From Hondaea fermentalgiana (Eukaryota > Sar > Bigyra > Thraustochytrida > Thraustochytriidae): a stretch of 64,000 bases of DNA. Positions 36,131 to 47,000 of the stretch are shown here, one piece after another. The first letter of the stretch is position 1. Each line of letters starts with the position of its first letter. The translations under genes and the position numbers were made by a program. The stretch lies in the NCBI GenBank assembly GCA_014084085.1, contig NPFB01000024.1:79188-143187 (forward strand). Reading direction: 5' to 3'. A model generated the notes under the pieces. It made no database searches. It had not been told where the DNA came from and worked only from the letters and a program-made list of their open reading frames with translations.

Positions 36131-38548
36131 TTAGTCGAAAACGAGCTTGACCACATTGGCAGCATTCCGAGCCGAAGGCTTACACACACCCAAGAGGCGT
36201 AACTCCGTGCTGGCCTGCATGAAGCGCGCGCGCTGGATCGCCTCGTCGCTCGCGTCCTGGGCAGCACAAAATTCCTCATACCATTCAAGCATGCTGAGCT
36301 GTTTCCTCCGACCATGACCTCGAAGAATCTGAAAAGCAACGCTCGTGTCATGCGTCGCGCGCGGATCCGACAGGCCTGAAAGAACCACGTCGCGGTGTGA
36401 GGGTGCAAGAAGCTTGTTGAGCGCCTTTGCACTTTGCAAGGAAAAGATCTCGTCCAGAGGCCGCAGACCATTGCAGACGACACGCTCGACCGTCTTTTCC
36501 CAGCGCTGCAACAGAAGTTTTCGAGCCTCGCTACGTTGACCCACGCGGTCTTCAGAACTCATGCCAGCCTGCAAAAGCTCCATGCGCTTGTTCTTCTTCA
36601 TTGCCGCTGCACGAAGTGCGTCTCCACGCAAACCGCCCACGCTTGGGGATGAAGCAGCCTTGGACGAAGATGAAATCGCCCCTACTGCCGCGGATGCAAT
36701 CGCAGTCCCGGCACGTCCACTGGATTCCGCTGCCTCGGCGACTTCTTGATCTGCCTTGCGCAACCTTGTGAATTCGGCGACGTCGTCTGCGTCCCCCCAT
36801 GAAGAAAAGAGATTCTGCAGCGTGTCCAACGAACACTTTTCCATCCGCGTACGCAAGTCACGACATGTTCCTTTCGGATCACTGAGAAGCTCGATATATG
36901 CAGCACGCATACTGCCGTGGAAACCCGCATACAAATTTGGCTGAAGGATGCGATTTGCTTCGAAGAGTCGTTTAAAGGCGTCGGGCTGATCCTTGCGATT
37001 GGTCTCTTGGTTCGCGACAAGATCCATGACGAGCTTAAATTTCTGATCCTCGCCCTTTCCTTTTACCTTTTGCGCCTCCTGCGCCATGCTCGGCAAAGAA
37101 AGGAGGTATTCGCAATCATCGGGTGTCAGCATCGACACAGTTTCGCCCTCTCGCCGGCAGCTTAGGTACGCACAGCGGGTTTTCAGAAAGTGCACAATGG
37201 TGAGCACCTTGAGCGAGCGCAAGAATGAGCGAAAAGAATATTCCTCCTGCAAAAAGACCTGGGATAGGCGGTCGAGCACCCGAGGTCCGAGGCGAAGAGG
37301 CACCCGGGAGCTCATCAGAATGTCGTCTGTGATCTTATCGAGAAGCGCGCGCCCTTGTTCAATCTTAAACCGCATGATTTGCATGCGCGCTGTCTCGGCG
37401 CGGGAAAGCAGTCCGTGAACACCTTGGAAACTGGAGCTTCGGAGTCCAAGAACCACGCCAAAGCGAAAAGGCCGGCGCATGGGGTCTTCGTGATAAGTCA
37501 AGAGAATGCGAATGATGCTGCGCAACACGGCTACATCAATGTTTTCAGCATCATCAAGGACCACCAAAGTGACTGGCGATTGTCCTGCACCCTGTACTTC
37601 AAGCGCGGATTCGAGCTCGAGAAAAGTCTTGAGTCGGCGTTTGCGTTTGGCGGTAGCCCCGCGACGGAGCTGCTGGTGACGCGCGCTTTTCTCGAGACGC
37701 TGCACCAAGGTAGAATTTCGCACACGTTTGCCCAAACCGGTTCGCGAGACGCCAGCTGGCGCAAGTCTTGTAGCTTCGCTGTCTAGGGTTTCGTCCAATG
37801 CACCGGAGGTCCTTTCTTCGACGCCCTCGGCGAGTTTGCGTACAATGGCCTCGATTCCGGTCTGCACGGTCGCGCAATCATCAGGGCCCACGAGAGCGAG
37901 GCGAGATGACACGTTTTCGCGAAGGCTTGCGCACAATTTGGCGCAGGTAATTTGATGATCGCCCACGTCTAAGCCCGTTGAAAGAGCAGCCATGCGCATG
38001 TAGTCTGCTTGCGCCGCATCTTGAAGAAAATCGCTAATACCAGCAAAGGCTTCGCGCATCGTGGATTCGATCACCTCGTTGATCGCCTTTTCGGTGCGAG
38101 CCCAGCAGCGTTCGTAGGCCTCGAGATTCATGTTTGTGACGCGCTGTCTGAACCAAGTCGCTGCTGCCTTGCCTGCGTCTTCTCCCGTTTGCACAGCTGC
38201 ACGCAGCGCCTCGCCGTTAAGGTCCTGAAGAGCGTCTTCGCGCGGGGACCCCTTGAGCTTCTTTTTGGATCTTGCGCGGGACTCAGGCGAGACGCTTTCT
38301 GCCCTGCGTCTCCGGCTGCGTTTCTGTCGTCCGTTGTTTTCTGCCTCAGTGATTGCAGCCTCGTCCTCGCTGTTGTCCTTGTCCTTGTCCTTGTCATCGT
38401 CCTGGTCCTCGGCGCCCTCGCCCCCCAGGAGTCTTTCTGCGGCGCGGTCTGCGTCGACGTCAAAGATGGCCTGTGCGTCTGCGTCAAAACCCTGCGGCAT
38501 GAAGAGACAGCCGTCCGCAGCGGCCGTGGTCGTCATGCTCTCCGTCAT
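36131..38548 (-). CDS. ORC3: Origin recognition complex subunit 3
   Basis: An 805-aa protein from ATG 38548 (MTESMTTTAAADG). It starts with GCLFMPQGF, an N-terminal pattern typical of ORC3, followed by an acidic/basic low-complexity stretch (about 50-110; a DKDKDKD run). The AAA-like region has YERCWARTEKAINEVI, then VTLVVLDDAENIDVAVLRSIIRILL in the place of the Walker-B strand, without a Walker-A motif, as expected for ORC3. The ORC3 insert and helical part follows (FLRSLKVLTIVHFLKTRCAY). The C-terminal winged helix ends in RARFMQASTELRLLGVCKP and NVVKLVF, matching the ORC3 C-terminus (AVSELEFLGFIKPT-like). It works with the other ORC subunits to load MCM helicase at origins. Length is slightly above human ORC3 (711 aa) because of the N-terminal and a Ser/Ala insert. 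Confidence 0.88.
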   Translation of the reverse strand: MTESMTTTAAADGCLFMPQGFDADAQAIFDVDADRAAERLLGGEGAEDQDDDKDKDKDNSEDEAAITEAENNGRQKRSRRRRAESVSPESRARSKKKLKGSPREDALQDLNGEALRAAVQTGEDAGKAAATWFRQRVTNMNLEAYERCWARTEKAINEVIESTMREAFAGISDFLQDAAQADYMRMAALSTGLDVGDHQITCAKLCASLRENVSSRLALVGPDDCATVQTGIEAIVRKLAEGVEERTSGALDETLDSEATRLAPAGVSRTGLGKRVRNSTLVQRLEKSARHQQLRRGATAKRKRRLKTFLELESALEVQGAGQSPVTLVVLDDAENIDVAVLRSIIRILLTYHEDPMRRPFRFGVVLGLRSSSFQGVHGLLSRAETARMQIMRFKIEQGRALLDKITDDILMSSRVPLRLGPRVLDRLSQVFLQEEYSFRSFLRSLKVLTIVHFLKTRCAYLSCRREGETVSMLTPDDCEYLLSLPSMAQEAQKVKGKGEDQKFKLVMDLVANQETNRKDQPDAFKRLFEANRILQPNLYAGFHGSMRAAYIELLSDPKGTCRDLRTRMEKCSLDTLQNLFSSWGDADDVAEFTRLRKADQEVAEAAESSGRAGTAIASAAVGAISSSSKAASSPSVGGLRGDALRAAAMKKNKRMELLQAGMSSEDRVGQRSEARKLLLQRWEKTVERVVCNGLRPLDEIFSLQSAKALNKLLAPSHRDVVLSGLSDPRATHDTSVAFQILRGHGRRKQLSMLEWYEEFCAAQDASDEAIQRARFMQASTELRLLGVCKPSARNAANVVKLVFD

Positions 38549-38837
38549 CGTCCTTGCTGGCCGGCTGGGTGGCTTCTCGCGCACGTGTTGTTTTCTTCTG
38601 GGTTTGCCACCTCGGCATCTAACGACCACTAGGCACTCAAAATTACGAATCTTGGGCACTCAAATTTTCAGACTCCTGCGGGGTTTGCGGCTATGGAAGA
38701 GGAGGACTTTGAAGCAATCACAGCTAGCGCAGGGCCAAGTTCACTCTTGAAAATTACTTTCAACTTCAAAGGACGCAACGAGAGCATTTGGTTGATCATT
38801 TTCGTAAGATAAAGTAAAGGAAAGGAAAGGACAAAGC

Positions 38838-40730
38838 TTACATAGCGGAGTCTGTGGACACTTCCGCGGTGGAGGCACAGACGAGATCCGCAAGCTGCGG
38901 TAGAGTCACCTCCGAGCGGCCCGGAATAAAATGGCAGTTGACACGGAGACGAAAGTGCTCTGGTACATTATCGACCATGTTGAAATTGAAGATGGGAGCC
39001 AAGCTTGTGGCAGCAGCAATGAAAGCAAGATTGGTGATCTGCACGGCAAAGGAAGTCCCGACAAATACAAAGGCGTCAGCGCTACTAAACCACTGTTTTG
39101 CTTTGTCAAACTGATACGATTCGTGATCCGTATAGTCCTCGTCAAAGAGAAGACAATTGGGGCACAAAATCTCGGAGCATTCAGGACACCTCGGCAAATC
39201 CGCCAGTGCACGAATGCGGGGCCGCCCGCCATCGTCGGGACGATGAACCTTGTCGCCAAGCTTGGCATGCCATACCCTTTCCAGCGAGTACGGGCACCGG
39301 TCCGAGTAGCACTTGAACCCGCCAGAATAGCCATGAATTTCGATGAGCTGATCATCCGCGATACTTCCATTCGAGTGTCTGTGAAGGCGGTCAATGTTCT
39401 GCGTAATGAGATGTGCAGAGTCCGGATAATTGGCACAAATGCGCGCCAGTGCAACATGTCCCAAATTCGGAAAGTACGACGCAGCTTTTCCCTCATCAAA
39501 ATGTCGCAGCCAAAAGGTGTTGTACCACGCAAGCGGGTCTTCCTCAAACTTTTCACGCGTGCCCCATGTATACACGCTTTCCTCCCATACAGCGTCGTGT
39601 TGGCCGCGAAAAGGAGGAATGCCACTGGCAACGGAAAGTCCGGCGCCTGTCACGAAAACGACACGTTTGCCTTCGAGAATCATGCTCGCCAATTTGGAAA
39701 TGGGCGGCTCAGCAGGATCCACCGCAGCACCGTGAGATCCGCGCTTCGGTCGCGCACGGGAAAACTCTGACACCTCTTTGGGTTTCTTCCATTTCGCGCG
39801 CAGCCTGCGGGTCGCTTCACGCTTCTTGGCTTTGATGCTTTCGCGTCTCGCTTCCTCTGCTGTCGTCTCGTCATCTGTCATGTTCGACTCGTCCGCCTTT
39901 GCTGATTCTTTCGCGTGCTCCTCGTTTACATCTTCGTTTTCTTGCTTGCCTACACCCGAATCGTCGAGGGGCATGTTTGTAGTTTGGGCATTTGTCGTGG
40001 TTGCTGCTGCAATAATGCTTTCAGGAGCACCTGCAGATGAATTGCCCATGAAGCCTCCTGGCGCGGCAATTGGAGCGACCGGATTGAGAGGATTTGCTAG
40101 GTTTGCTTCAATGTTTGCCCTCAGCGCAAGATTGGTCAGGAAAGCGTCTTTTGCTAACCCGTTGTCGGAAGTAGGCTCAGAGTGAGCAGAAGCGGAAGGC
40201 TTTTCACCATGTTGCAGACCATTTGTACCAGAGACCCCGAGCAATGCTTTATGCGACTCTTGGTCAGCAGCAGGCTCGGCAATGTGAGAGGTTTCGAGGA
40301 CACTATTTTTCGCGACGTCCGACCCGGCTTGCGACTTCGCCGACGATGACGGAAGCTGCTGCATCGGAGCTGGAGGTGGTGACGGCGTCGCCGCGTCTTG
40401 CACGCCTGACATCGGTACAGGCGCGGCGTCACGCATTGCTGCCTCGCCCGCTGCTTCGGAGGTCCCTCCTTCAGCGACAGGCTGGGGTTTGGCGATATCA
40501 CTCTTGCTTTTGTCGTCGTCCTGATCGACACCGCCACCGCTGCCGTTGCCGCTGCGCATCCCAGCAAAGTCGCGGGGCTTGATAAGCGCAGGTGTACTGT
40601 GCGGACGCTCCGCCGCGCTCTCGTCTGCTGCTCGCCCCGCGAGGCTCCCGTCGACGTCCTGCTGGCGCGGCGCGCTCTCGGCGCTGCTCTTGACCGCGGT
40701 GGTCTCGCGGTGCGGCGGCTTCATCTCCAT
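38838..40730 (-). CDS. Sirtuin (NAD-dependent protein deacylase) with long N-terminal extension
   Basis: A 630-aa protein. The first roughly 330 residues are disordered (Ala/Ser/Pro/Asp/Glu-rich) with a basic RESIKAKKREATRRLRAKWKKP helix just before the catalytic domain. The SIR2 core (about 345-620) contains GAGLSVASGIPPFRG (about 360-374), TQNIDRLHRH (about 444), IEIHG with the catalytic His (about 464), zinc-ligand Cys pairs (CYSDRC near 475; CPECSEILCPNC near 521-533) and VFVGTSFAVQITN (NAD site). All catalytic residues are present. The usual GIPDFRS is GIPPFRG, as in some protist and bacterial sirtuins. The long charged extension could give nuclear targeting. Class and substrate are not predicted. 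Confidence 0.9.
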   Translation of the reverse strand: MEMKPPHRETTAVKSSAESAPRQQDVDGSLAGRAADESAAERPHSTPALIKPRDFAGMRSGNGSGGGVDQDDDKSKSDIAKPQPVAEGGTSEAAGEAAMRDAAPVPMSGVQDAATPSPPPAPMQQLPSSSAKSQAGSDVAKNSVLETSHIAEPAADQESHKALLGVSGTNGLQHGEKPSASAHSEPTSDNGLAKDAFLTNLALRANIEANLANPLNPVAPIAAPGGFMGNSSAGAPESIIAAATTTNAQTTNMPLDDSGVGKQENEDVNEEHAKESAKADESNMTDDETTAEEARRESIKAKKREATRRLRAKWKKPKEVSEFSRARPKRGSHGAAVDPAEPPISKLASMILEGKRVVFVTGAGLSVASGIPPFRGQHDAVWEESVYTWGTREKFEEDPLAWYNTFWLRHFDEGKAASYFPNLGHVALARICANYPDSAHLITQNIDRLHRHSNGSIADDQLIEIHGYSGGFKCYSDRCPYSLERVWHAKLGDKVHRPDDGGRPRIRALADLPRCPECSEILCPNCLLFDEDYTDHESYQFDKAKQWFSSADAFVFVGTSFAVQITNLAFIAAATSLAPIFNFNMVDNVPEHFRLRVNCHFIPGRSEVTLPQLADLVCASTAEVSTDSAM

Positions 40731-41092
40731 CGATCCTACGCCGCTCTCTCGCTTCTCCTTCGCGCGTCCGCAGACAGACGAGGGCGCGCCGGTCGGCCGC
40801 GAGGCGGCGCGCTGGGACGGAGCCGCACTGCGCGCGCACTCGCACTCGCACTCGCGCTCGCGCCCGCGAGATTCAGGTCGCGGTGATGGAGTGGGATGCG
40901 GGTCTGACGTTGATGCCGCGAACCGCGAAATGACGTTGATCGTCGGTTGAGCGAAAACGGCGCGAAACGCAATTTTCGATGGTGTAGTACTTTTTCCGAG
41001 CCTAGGCCTATATACCTACTTTCTCTGCTTCGCTTCTTGTCCCGTTCTCGTCGTTGTCGAGCTTTTGAAAGAGTAAAGTCAGCTTTGATCTT
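40731..41092. other. Short intergenic region
   Basis: About 360 bp between the sirtuin start and the stop of the giant gene, both on the minus strand. It includes an ACTCGC/GCTCGC hexanucleotide run (about 40841-40865). No gene supported. Confidence 0.5.
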
Positions 41093-44000
41093 TTACAAAG
41101 AAGAAGAAGAAGAAGAAGAAGAATATGAGGCGACAAAATCGCGGAAACGAACAGTGCCAGTCCCCGATGCGTCGTGCTTGCGGATCCACTGGTAAAGATC
41201 TCCGTCGGAAACCGAGGCTCGACCCATGTCGTTAAATGCTGCGCGAAGAGTCACAAAGCGTACGCTTCCATCTCGCCCGCCGCCATAGCGACAGAAAGCG
41301 CGCCACAAAGCAGCAAGTTTGATTTCGCCAACCTTGCGGGCAAGCTTACCAGGTATGCGTGCGATCGCTTCCTCGAGAGTGATCACAGTCGGTCCTGCTT
41401 GAGAAGAATCGTCAAGCTGGCCGGGCGGCATCCGAGACGAAGCGGCAAGTTGTCCAACTTGAACAGACTGTAAGTCAGATTTTGTGTCGTCGTCGCCTTC
41501 GCCGCCTTTTGCATCACCACCACCACTAAGACGAGGAGACGTCGTCCTTGAGGCCTCTGAGCTTTGTACAATGGGAGGCGCGCCCGATTTCGCCCAGGCG
41601 ATTAGCTTTTGTGCCTGCCACCAATCAATTGAGGCACTCCTTTGGCCTGTTTGTACAAGAAGCCATGTGGCGACATCCTCCTTTGATGGGAGGCTCTTGC
41701 TCTCGCCCACAAGCGCAAGACACTCCACGAGAAAAGCATAGATGCGCTTGCCACCACTCAGGAGATTCAGGGCATCACTGTACCCAGCAAAGACATCCCG
41801 TGTCGAGGAGGACACTGACGAGTCATCTTCCTCTCCGATGTGTAAGTCAGCGTGCAAGTTTACTGTGTTCGCGAGTTTGCAGAATTCTGCAAACGAGATC
41901 GTTGTGGAGGACCCAAAACTGAGAGAACGCGCCAGCGTCTCAACTTCGCCATCTAGAAGCGCGCGAACGCCAGACATTGAACTGAGCGCGGCTTGCGTCT
42001 GTCGCATCGACAGCACCCCTTGCTGATTCGAATCAAATCGCTTGAAGAGAGTGTCCAGCGTCTTGACATCCACCCCGGACGAAGATGCGGCTGGACGCTT
42101 CCCCAAGGCGTGATCGTTTTCACCATTGCATCCAAGCAGGTACGTGGCATAAAACTCGTAAAACCCATGCAAGTCCATGTGAGGCTCGGCTCGCATTGCA
42201 TTTGCCGCTGCGCGACGGGTCGCAGCGCTCGCAGAGATGGACTGCAACAGCTTTTGTAGCTCCTGCTTCCCCAGAACAGATTTCGTAAGTTGTTTCCCGG
42301 CACGATGGTTCTTTACTTGTCGCGCGTATTCGCGAAATAACTGTTCGGCGTCGACAATTGCATCCCCCAGCTTGTCGAGACAGTTGGCGGTCTGCGCCGC
42401 TGAAGGAAGACCACGTTGAGGCGCATCGTTCAGGTGATCGGTAGCCTTACTTGCCTTGGTTTTCCTTCGATCATCTGCCACTAGATCCGATTCCTGTGAG
42501 GTCTTTGTTTCATTTTCCGCAGGAACCTCTTTAAAGTATGGAGCATGTTCTCCGGGTCTTCGCGCTTCTGGGTGGGGCTCGTTGCCAAAGATTGATACAA
42601 TGGCATCGTCATTCAGGTTTTCTCGCTCGCGAACGAGGAGTTCCTGCAATTGATTTTCGTTCATGGAAGAAATAGCCGTGAGGACTGACCGCGCTTCCTG
42701 TGCCTCGCGAATCTGCCTTTGCGCGCCCTGCTGCAGCCGCCGCGCCTCGCGGGAGATGACGCCTGCAGCTTTGATGTTGGCCACCAATTCTGCTCGCAGT
42801 GAGCTCAGGATCGACGCCTTTTGGCAAAGAGCGCAAACGAGGTTCACTGCGTCCATGCGAAGTGGGCAGCTCTCGTTCCACGTGGGGCCGAGAATGTCGC
42901 GAAGTCGAAGTTGATGTGCACCAGCAACGAGTCGCGTGCGGTCATTCAAGAGATTTGTCAAAAGGTGTTGCACGAAACCAGATCGTACAAGCTCATCCTG
43001 AAGAGACATGCATGCCGCGCTTGCCCGCAAAAGAACAGACCAAGCACGACGAGTTACTGCACTTCGTTGCGGCCACTGAAAGAGGAGATCACGATGCTCG
43101 TCACCCTTTGCATCGTCGGTGCTCTCGCGCAAAAGAACCACATTCGTTTCCACGTATGTGCGATATAATGTAGCAAGGTCTCCACACGAAGCCTCCTTAA
43201 TTCCCCCCATCAGCGCTTCCAGTGCCTCGTCTTGTCCGGCGCACTCGCAGAGAAGAAAACTTGCCGCGCTCGTTTGCAGACTGAGAATGTCAGCGGTGAG
43301 GCTAGCAAAGTCGGTAAAGTCTTCCTGCATGATGCGCGCAAACACTGCAAAACAGCCAGATTCGCGCAGGAGAAAGGACGCTTGCCGAATGTTCAATTGC
43401 GGATTTTCTGACAAGATCACCTGCTGCGCCATGGCCAGTGCAACCTTGATGACGGGTATACGCTCTTGCGCGAGCTGGGCGCTGTCAAGAGACGCAGCCC
43501 AAAAATCCGATACCCACTGCTGAAAAACTGTCTTAAGAAGGGCCACATAGATTTCGTGGAGACTGCGGTCCGCCACAAAGTCGACCGTGACAGCAACACG
43601 GATGCGTCCCAGCAGTTGGCGCACCTCGTCTACGAGACTCGCCTCTTTGGTATCGTCCAAAAGACGCTCCAGGGCAGCCTCGGCATCATCTGCACCCTCG
43701 CCGATGATAGCACGTGGCACTTCGATGTTGTAGTCATCACGGGCAAGCTCGACAAGCTCAGTGTGCGCATGGAACTGAGTGAGAAGGGCCCGATTTCCGT
43801 ACACGGCAATAGTTGAACAAATCTCCGCAGCACTCTTACTGCGCGATTTTCGAAGCACGTGAAAGAGGGCAGGGAAAACGTCGCAAGCTTGCCATGCCGC
43901 GGTCATGGCCTCTCCCCCGCGAACTTGCAACTGCAAAATGTCCAGCGCAGACTCACGAAGGCTTGCTGTATCGCTCAAAACACGCTGTACAAGCATAGAG

Positions 44001-47000
44001 ACGCACGATGCAGATGAAAAGACGAGGCCCATCTTGTCTTGCGCTCGGCGAAGCAAGAGCTCTTCTCGTGGACTCTGGGAAAATGTGTCAGAGTGCGCCA
44101 GGTCCGAGAGTCCATCCATGATTGCCTTGGCGCTATCGAGAGCCAGCTGGGTGAGTTCGAGATCCGCATCGCCGATAAGGACAACCGCGCGTGAAGCTAA
44201 GTCCATGTCGAGACACAGGCGCGCATGTTCCGCGATCGGCGACCGTAGGAGCGAGAGCACCTGCCTTCCCGCAACAAAACGAGACCTGGACTTGCGCCGC
44301 ACAGACGCAAGCTGTGAAAGGCTGTGCCCAAGACTTAGAACTTCGCGGAGGTAGACGATACTGCGTTTGGACTCGGGAACTTCAGAGTGATCAGCGAGTT
44401 CGCTGTCAGCATTGACCTTGGCATTCTTTGTCCCAATATATTCCCTTACTGCTGGAAGCCTTGGGTTACCGCCTCCCTCGTCTGTGATAATCTGACGGAG
44501 CAGAGGAGCGACGAACATTTCAAGCTCTGGCGTCCAGTGAACGGTTCCCTGACAATGGGCTGCCGCAGGGTACTGTTCCGCCATTTTAGAGTCATCTTCG
44601 AGACCATCCTCCCGACCAAAGTACAAGCATAGGATCGCTCGAAGATAAGGACCCACATGCTTGGCCATCGGCACATGAGCCGTTGCTGGTCGAGCAAACT
44701 CGGATCCGATTGTCTGAAAGCCAAAGATGACCCGCTTCAGCACACGAAGTCGAAGCGGTTCGCTTGGATCGCCTTCCAAAAAAGCAAGGTCCGAAATCCC
44801 TCGACCGGGAACGTCCGCACCTCCCCCACTCGAGAAAAAACGCAGCGTTAGCTTGACAACCGATTGCAAGGCCCCCATAGCCACAACCTCATCGCACAGA
44901 GATGGAGATGATTCCAGCACGCTGTCACCATCGACATTGCCGCTCACGGAACAGCAGCAGCAGTCAACGACGGCTTCCACAGCATCCAAGAGCATGCGAG
45001 GATCCATAGCGCCATCGTGCCACTTTGCGCCGGCATCCTGAGAATGTGTCTGAGCAATAAGGATCTCGAGCGGAACGGCAACGCCCTGCCGCACATTTCT
45101 GCAAATACGATCGCGTGCTAGCCATCGACGAGCAATCTTTCCCGCCTCTATGAAATCGGACTCGCTGATCAACAGACGCTCTGCTTCCATCAAGTCTTGG
45201 GGGAGCGGACGAGATCCCGGATCTGCTTTGAGGCATTGCATGGCAATGTCGATGACAAACGGCCCCGAGGCCACGAGATCATCGCCTACGTAGCTTCCAG
45301 CTTGAATTGCACATGCCATCGCCTTGAATTCTGCGAGCTGCTTCATGCTCGCGTCAACCGCACATGCTTCGTTTGCTTCGGCCCCGCCCGTGCGTCGAAG
45401 CTGCAATTCTCCTCGTGGGCCGAGGGTCAATGTACTTGTGGCACTTAGCGATGACTTTGCATTCGGTACACTCAGTTGAAAGAGGCCATAGGGGAACGAG
45501 TTTGACTCGCGCGGAATGACGGAACCAGTAATAAGCTCCATGAGAAGGCACCCAAAACAGTACATGTCATATGCTTTGGAAGGTCGCGCGCCGTCGCGAG
45601 TGTCATTCACGGGATCATAGCCACGCTCTTCCGGAGAGACGACTTCTCCCAGATCCGGTCCGGCCACCATGTCGCCCTCCGTAGCTCCATCGAGGGCAAG
45701 CAGACCCGCAGTTGCTAGACTCGACAGACGGAGAAAACGCCCGCAAGGCGATACCAGAATCTGCCGAGGACGCGGGCCGCGCAGCACAATACCCTTTGCA
45801 TGAATGATTTTCAGAATGCGAAGCAGCTGATAGGACCATGAGAGTAGGAGCGGCGCCAATGAAGGATGACCGAGGTATCCATGAGCATCCATACACTCAC
45901 GGAGTGTTCGCCAGCCTGGCAAAGCCCCAAATACCATGGTGTAAGAACCGTCGGCTACAGTCTTTCTGCCTTCGTCTTCTACCGGTCGCGCATTGTCGAG
46001 AATCGTAGGAGCCACACCATCTTTCTCGAGTAGCCGGTACATTGCTGCCTCGCGCTCGAGATGTGCTTCGTAAGGCTGGCCATCGTATGACTGAATTCTG
46101 GCCAGCTTTTGTTCATCGACAACATGGACCCAAAGATCAAGAGGATTGCCATGACCTTGTTGCCGGGTCCATCCCTTCGCACGATGGACCGTTCGCTGAG
46201 GCATGCTCTGTGCACAAGATGTGTCCTCGCCGTCGAGAGCAAGCCTATACCTCGGAGGCGCTGCACTGTCAAGAGCTGCGAGTGCACGTTCCGATGACCG
46301 CAAGAGAAATTCTGTCGATTCAGTTCCAAGGTTCCACAAAGTCGTGGATGAATTTTCCGGCATGACAGCATCCTCCTGTGCATCATTCCCGTCGCTTTTG
46401 GGGGCCTCCAGCAGATTGCCATGCACACTTGCATTAACGTGACCTACAGCACGCTGCTTGAGATTGGCCATGAGCGCTTTGAGATTCTCGTTGCAGGCGG
46501 CAAGTTCCATCGTGCAGTCTCTTGCAACGACAAGACTTGCAAGGCGTACTAATTTGTGCTGCGGCACGCGCTTTCGCAAATTCTCGCGGCTACCAAGCGC
46601 TCGAGTCCGCTGAACAGCATCTCGCACAGACCAAAATGGATCAATACGACTTGCAAAGAGCACAAAGTTCGCCTCCGAGAAACCAAAATTGGGCTCCCCT
46701 GGTGCATCGGAAGGAAGACCCCGACAAACCTCGAGAACTTGATCAGGGGAGCATGTATCACGGTCTAAAAAGTGCACCTGCTGCAAAACGTCAAAGGCCT
46801 CTTCCGGCGCCAGGACTTCGCTGTGTAGCCGAACCACGCACTCCAGCAATGTGACGAGCTCGATCGTCTGTCGCTTCCCATCGCGAGTTATTGCCGCTCG
46901 GAAGCGCGCGAAACTGCCGCCGAGGCCCAAGTCTAGGCCGAGATTGTTGGCCTCGTCGCCCGAGGCAAAAGAGTACTCAACAGCGTCGATCAGGCTTGAC

